Source: Candidatus Margulisiibacteriota bacterium (GTDB lineage Bacteria > Margulisbacteria > Termititenacia > Termititenacales > Termititenacaceae). Taken from it: a DNA stretch of 8,961 nt. Under the pieces are notes generated by a model, which was not told where the DNA came from, did not search any database, and worked only from the letters and a program-made list of their open reading frames with translations. Positions within the stretch are counted from its first letter, which is position 1; each line of letters begins with the position of its first letter. Where the stretch lies: positions 1-8,961 of the forward strand of contig JAITIS010000066.1 in the NCBI GenBank assembly GCA_031279305.1. Direction: 5' to 3'. The translations under genes were made by a program, and so were the position numbers. Below, piece by piece: positions 4,990 to 8,961 of the stretch.

Positions 4990-7284
4990 CTATACGAGCG
5001 GATTATCTTTGAGCAGCCAGATGCCGCAGGGACAAACGCCCTCGCAGATGCCGCAGCCGATGCATTTTTTCGGATCGGACGCATAAGAATAAGTGTCATC
5101 TGAATTCACCGCGCGCGAGATGGCGTGCTCCGGACAGGATTTGAGGCACATCTCGCAGTCCCGGCAGGCGCCGCAGCTGATGCACCGGCGCGCTTCGGCT
5201 AAAATATCTTTTTGAGGCGCAGTTTCCGCGCAGGTAAAATATTCTGTCGAGAGCTGGTCCTCCGCTATGCGGGAGGCCGGCTTAGCCGCGTATTCCCGCC
5301 CGTGCAGGGCAGCGTTGATCCGCAGGGCCGCTTCGCGTCCGCCGCCGATCGCCTCGACCAGCAGTCCCAGCCTTGTCAGATCGCCGACAGCATAAACATT
5401 GTCCTCCAGCAGATAATCCGCGCCGATTTTCAGATAACCGCGGTCTAACTGCGGATTCTCCAGAATATCATTTACGACAGGCACTTCTCCGATAGCGATG
5501 ATCACCGTGTCCGCCGGTAGTATCCTGCCGTCTTTTAATTTCACGCCGTCCGCGGTAATTTCCTCTGTAAAAACCGGCCAAAGTATTTTCGCGCCCAGTC
5601 TCTGCGCCCGTTCGATCTCCGCCGGAAAAGCCGAGGGTTTTTGCACATCAACAGCGGTCACCTCCGCGGCGCCGCAGGCATAAGCGCCAAACACCACATC
5701 CATACCGCTGTTGCCGGCGCCGATAACCACAACTCTTTTGCCAATTTTAGGCTTCTCGCCGCCGTTTACTTTTTTGAGAAAATCTAAAGACGGCCACACG
5801 CGCTCGCGCCCCGGCCACGGCGGCATTTTGGACTGATACGCGCCGACCGCCAGCACTACATAGTCATAATTTTTTTTGAGTTTTTGACACAATTTTTTAT
5901 CGACGGCGGTTTTGGTCTTAAACTCTATGCCGATAGATTTTATCCTGTCCAGTTCCTTTTGCAGCGCCTCGCCGTCCAGACGCTCGCGCGACACGGCGTT
6001 AAAAAGTTTACCGCCGATCTTGGCGTCCCTCTCGTAAACGGTCACGGAATGGCCGCGCAGACGCAAAAGCCAAGCCGCGGTTAGGCCGCCCGCTCCGGCG
6101 CCGACCACGGCAATTTTTTTACCGGTGTCTTTAGCCGGGCGGGGGGCGGGCATCCCCGCGCTGAAAGTCCCCAAATCTTTGATATTGAGCGGCGCGTCCA
6201 CGTTGCAGCGCGTGCAGGCGGTCATACAGGGATTGGGGCAAACCGAACCGCAGACCGAACCGGGAAACGGCGAATATTCTAAAATCAGCCTGCAGGCCTC
6301 CGCTATTTTATTGGCGCGCAGGAGCGCAAATCTCGTCTGCGAGGGTATTCTGGCAGAACAGGCCTCCTCGCAGGGCGCAAAATAAGCGTAATTGCTCCAT
6401 TCCGGTATGCGCAGGCGATCCGCGGCGCGGTTGACCAGACTGACCACGCGCCCATCGTCGGGATAGATATCGCCAAAAATGCCGCCCCGCACCCATTCCT
6501 GCCGGCGGAAATTTTTTAGCGAAAACTTAACCTTGTTTATGCGCTCGGCGTAAGTTTTAGCAATAATTTTTTTCCATTGCGCCGGATCTTGCAGTCCGGC
6601 CAGCAGTTCCGGCCGCTCTATTTTCTGCAAAAAAACTGGCAGATTATCCGCCAAAAATTTTTTATCTTTGTCGTCCAGCTCGGCTATTTTTGTCGTCGGG
6701 GAAGTTTCGCCCGGCGCGCCGCGAAAATACACCGTGCCGCCGACCATCCCCACGCAGGGACGCTCGCCCAGCGGAGAAACACCGTCCGGCACATCCACCC
6801 CGCAAACCACGGCCAGACCGCCGCCCATAAATTCAAAACTAAAAGAGCCGGTATTTTTTAACACCCATAATTCCGGCGGCGCATAGGCCGGATCGTGTTT
6901 CATCAGGGAGCCGGTGCGCGTGCCGCCGCGCCCGCCGAGATATATCCTGCCGGAAGCAGCGCAGTGTCCGGCGGTGTCTCCGCCATCGCCTTTAACTATA
7001 ATCTCGCCGCCGGCATTGAGCCAGCCGACATCTGCCGGGGCAGAGCCCGCGACAATAACCGTCGTGCCTTCCATACACATCGAGCCTACGCGCTGGCCGG
7101 GATTGTCAACGCGAAAAGTCAACCGGCCATTGGGCGACCACAGCGGACCGCCAATATCGTGCTGGCCGCAGGCCGCGATCTCAAACTCCGTCTCGCCCTG
7201 TTCTATACCGCGGTAAATCTCCTGCAGGAGCTCCTGCGTCGAGAGCCGTTTATTGCCTTCCCGTGTTTTAATTTTTATGACCAT
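4990..7284 (-). CDS. gltD: Glutamate synthase fusion: GXGXG domain, GltD-like NAD(P)H/FAD module and C-terminal ferredoxin
   Basis: This 764-residue protein joins parts that are separate in E. coli. Residues about 1-200 form the Gly-rich right-handed GXGXG beta-helix of the large subunit (for example GDGGDTAGHCAASGRIYLGG, 99-118). After a linker, about 296-385 is the N-terminal cluster domain of GltD (C305, C309, C345, C349, C353, C357). Residues 390-665 form the FAD and NAD(P)H module, with GxGxxG loops at 395-400 and 522-527 and a YAVGDL FAD motif at 631-636. The C-terminus is a two-cluster ferredoxin (C707, C710, C713, C717 and C741, C744, C747, C751) with an extra CxxC at 701/704. It probably feeds electrons from a nicotinamide or ferredoxin to the FMN subunit encoded just upstream, for reductive transfer of the glutamine amide to 2-oxoglutarate. 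GGAAGGA precedes the ATG, and the upstream gene ends 24 bases away. Such proteins are often labelled simply as FAD-dependent oxidoreductases. Confidence 0.9.
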   Translation of the reverse strand: MVIKIKTREGNKRLSTQELLQEIYRGIEQGETEFEIAACGQHDIGGPLWSPNGRLTFRVDNPGQRVGSMCMEGTTVIVAGSAPADVGWLNAGGEIIVKGDGGDTAGHCAASGRIYLGGRGGTRTGSLMKHDPAYAPPELWVLKNTGSFSFEFMGGGLAVVCGVDVPDGVSPLGERPCVGMVGGTVYFRGAPGETSPTTKIAELDDKDKKFLADNLPVFLQKIERPELLAGLQDPAQWKKIIAKTYAERINKVKFSLKNFRRQEWVRGGIFGDIYPDDGRVVSLVNRAADRLRIPEWSNYAYFAPCEEACSARIPSQTRFALLRANKIAEACRLILEYSPFPGSVCGSVCPNPCMTACTRCNVDAPLNIKDLGTFSAGMPAPRPAKDTGKKIAVVGAGAGGLTAAWLLRLRGHSVTVYERDAKIGGKLFNAVSRERLDGEALQKELDRIKSIGIEFKTKTAVDKKLCQKLKKNYDYVVLAVGAYQSKMPPWPGRERVWPSLDFLKKVNGGEKPKIGKRVVVIGAGNSGMDVVFGAYACGAAEVTAVDVQKPSAFPAEIERAQRLGAKILWPVFTEEITADGVKLKDGRILPADTVIIAIGEVPVVNDILENPQLDRGYLKIGADYLLEDNVYAVGDLTRLGLLVEAIGGGREAALRINAALHGREYAAKPASRIAEDQLSTEYFTCAETAPQKDILAEARRCISCGACRDCEMCLKSCPEHAISRAVNSDDTYSYASDPKKCIGCGICEGVCPCGIWLLKDNPLV

Positions 7285-7308
7285 CTTTTCCTTCCAAGCC
7301 GCCGGCTG

Positions 7309-8949
7309 TCAACAAGCGTAAGGTATCTGAAGCTGATCCGCCACTGCTTTATCCGTAGCCACTAACGCGTCCGAACGCCCCACCGGCAGAGAGCTGTTGC
7401 CGACAGGCGCCATCAGCTTGCGCATTTCCTCGTCAAAAGCGAGAAAATAATCCACGATATTCTGCGCGGCTTGATCCACATCCAGTCTACGCACCAGTTT
7501 GAGATCCTGCGTGGTGATGCCGGTAGGACACAGGCCGGTATTACAGGCGTTGCAGCGTCCGCTGTCATTGCCGACACAGCCCATCAGCTGCAAAAGCACT
7601 TTGCCGATAGACACGCCGTTGGCGCCCAGACAGATGAGTTTGAACGCGTCCGCCGCGGCGTTGCCGGTCATACCAATGCCGCCCGCGCCCCAAAGCGGTA
7701 TCTGTCCCTGGCGTCCCTGCGCCACCGCGGCCAGATAACAATCGCGTATTTTGGAAACTATCGGGTGCCCGGTGTGATCCAGTGAAACTTCATTGGCCGC
7801 GCCGGTGCCGCCGTATATGCCGTCCAGAAAATACCCGCCGACGATATGGTACGGATCGCGCAGCAGATTATTGTATATAGACACGGACGAGGCGGTGGCT
7901 GAAGTTTTGATGACCACCGGCACGCGGAATTTGAAAGCCGCGTTGAACGAGAGGAACATTTTTTGGACAGATTCCTCAATAGAATACAGCCCCTGATGAT
8001 TGGGCGGCGAAAGCAGATCGGATTTCGGCACACCGCGGATGGCCTGAATATGCGGCGCGACTTTGGCGGCCATCAGCAGTCCGCCGTCGCCGGGCTTCGC
8101 CCCCTGCCCGATCTTAATGAGAATGCCGGCCGGGTCCTCGGCCATCTCCGGCATAGCTTTGATAATCCGGTTCCAGCCAAAATGCCCCGAAGCGATCTGT
8201 AAAATCATATATTTGAGATATGGGGATTTAAGCAGGCGCACGGGCATGCCGCCCTCGCCGGAACACATCCTAACCGGCAGATTATATTTTTCGTTGAGCG
8301 CCGCCACGGCCAGACAGATCGATTCCCAAGCGCGCGGCGACAGAGCGCCGATCGACATATCGCCGCAGATCAGCGGATAGATCCAGCGCACCGGCGGCAG
8401 AGGTTTATCCAACGCCAGTTTACCGTCTTTAATCGACAGCGGCATTTGTCTGGCCGGCAGCACCCGGCCAAAAGGCGCCAGAATATCAAAAGTATGCCGC
8501 TCCGCATCCAGCGACGGATCGGTCATTTGAGAAATGCGCCCGACTACTATTTTATCCAAAGTGCGGTCAGCCGCGTTTAGATTGGCGCGGCCGCCGCGTT
8601 TAACGGGATGACCGCCTTCACGAGCGAGCAGAGGCCAGCGGTTATCCTCATTGCGCGCCGGACGTATAGCGCGGTTGGGGCAGACTTTTTCACAGATGCC
8701 GCAGCCCACGCAATGTTCTTTGACCGTGGCGGTTTGCCGGATAACCGGCACGGCGTATTTTTCGCCTTCGACTGGCTCCGGCAGATCGCCTTCAGCATAC
8801 ACATATCGGCGCGCCTCGACGCCAGCCTCTATCGCGCGGAAAGAACAGGCGGCGACACAGCTGCCGCAGAGTTTGCACAGACAGGCGTTCCATTCTATTT
8901 TCCACGGCAGATCGACGGCGTGCAGATCGCCGGATTTTACTGTCTGCAT
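7309..8949 (-). CDS. gltB: Glutamate synthase FMN subunit with an N-terminal ferredoxin domain
   Basis: The 546-residue protein carries the FMN-binding synthase domain of glutamate synthase, where 2-oxoglutarate and ammonia are joined and reduced to glutamate. Residues 20-95 are a ferredoxin domain with two cysteine sets (C25, C28, C31, C35 and C80, C83, C86, C90); the first set has Ser instead of Pro after its last cysteine. About 130-500 is the (beta/alpha)8 synthase domain: SGEGGMP (230-235), KIGQGAKPGDGG (279-290), IYGGTGAA (378-385) and the phosphate-binding GAGGIGMTGNAAADA (421-435). A cysteine group at 458-474 ending LCPTGITTQD corresponds to the [3Fe-4S] site of large GltB. The class II glutamine amidotransferase and GXGXG domains of full-length GltB (about 1500 residues) are absent; the latter is in the next gene. 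This is the split, archaeal-like arrangement. The ATG has GGAGA seven bases upstream at the very edge of the window. Gene and function are secure; the coenzyme and the ammonia source are not. Confidence 0.93.
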   Translation of the reverse strand: MQTVKSGDLHAVDLPWKIEWNACLCKLCGSCVAACSFRAIEAGVEARRYVYAEGDLPEPVEGEKYAVPVIRQTATVKEHCVGCGICEKVCPNRAIRPARNEDNRWPLLAREGGHPVKRGGRANLNAADRTLDKIVVGRISQMTDPSLDAERHTFDILAPFGRVLPARQMPLSIKDGKLALDKPLPPVRWIYPLICGDMSIGALSPRAWESICLAVAALNEKYNLPVRMCSGEGGMPVRLLKSPYLKYMILQIASGHFGWNRIIKAMPEMAEDPAGILIKIGQGAKPGDGGLLMAAKVAPHIQAIRGVPKSDLLSPPNHQGLYSIEESVQKMFLSFNAAFKFRVPVVIKTSATASSVSIYNNLLRDPYHIVGGYFLDGIYGGTGAANEVSLDHTGHPIVSKIRDCYLAAVAQGRQGQIPLWGAGGIGMTGNAAADAFKLICLGANGVSIGKVLLQLMGCVGNDSGRCNACNTGLCPTGITTQDLKLVRRLDVDQAAQNIVDYFLAFDEEMRKLMAPVGNSSLPVGRSDALVATDKAVADQLQIPYAC

Positions 8950-8961
8950 CGCGCTATCTCC

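Noticed and set aside
4990..7284. Reading the fusion as two genes joined by a sequencing error
   Set aside because: The frame is open throughout, the linker between the GXGXG and cluster domains (about 200-295) is normal protein sequence, and no internal start with a ribosome site is needed.
4990..8949. Dihydropyrimidine dehydrogenase or Nfn-type transhydrogenase instead of glutamate synthase
   Set aside because: The GltD-like module is shared with those enzymes, but the GXGXG domain and the adjacent FMN synthase domain with GAGGIGMTGNAAADA identify glutamate synthase.

Overview
The window reads as bacterial chromosome from what is probably an anaerobe. Bacterial origin rests on the separate alpha and beta subunits of glycyl-tRNA synthetase and on a GatB/YqeY family protein. 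An anaerobic lifestyle is inferred from a ferredoxin-rich split glutamate synthase and a type 4 (iron-sulfur) uracil-DNA glycosylase. The phylum cannot be fixed from sequence reading alone. No mobile element, CRISPR array, rRNA or tRNA gene was seen.

Layout from left to right. Positions 1-108 hold the 5' end of a minus-strand gene that runs off the left edge; its start of 36 codons is rich in Thr and Asn and is not recognised. Positions 109-339 are an AT-rich divergent intergenic region with a fair minus-strand promoter and two short inverted repeats. Positions 340-729 encode a plus-strand XRE-family DNA-binding protein. Its stop codon overlaps the stop codon of a convergent 67-residue minus-strand gene (726-929).

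Everything from 8949 down to 726 lies on the minus strand, and six of its seven genes follow the previous one by 9 to 63 bases. It therefore looks like one long operon, in transcription order: ferredoxin-containing glutamate synthase FMN subunit (8949-7309); a fusion of the GXGXG domain, the GltD-like flavin/nucleotide domain and a C-terminal ferredoxin (7284-4990); type 4 uracil-DNA glycosylase (4962-4372); glyQ (4359-3466); glyS (3402-1393); yqeY-like (1383-949); and the small unknown protein (929-726). The operon promoter lies beyond the right edge.

The first two genes together supply all glutamate synthase modules except the class II glutamine amidotransferase, which would be expected just upstream, outside the window. 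GlyQ and GlyS form one enzyme that charges tRNA-Gly. The link between nitrogen assimilation, DNA repair and translation appears to be shared transcription, not a shared pathway. Most of the window is ordinary housekeeping. The parts worth a second look are the domain arrangement of the glutamate synthase, the convergent regulator/small-protein pair, and the palindromes in front of the regulator.
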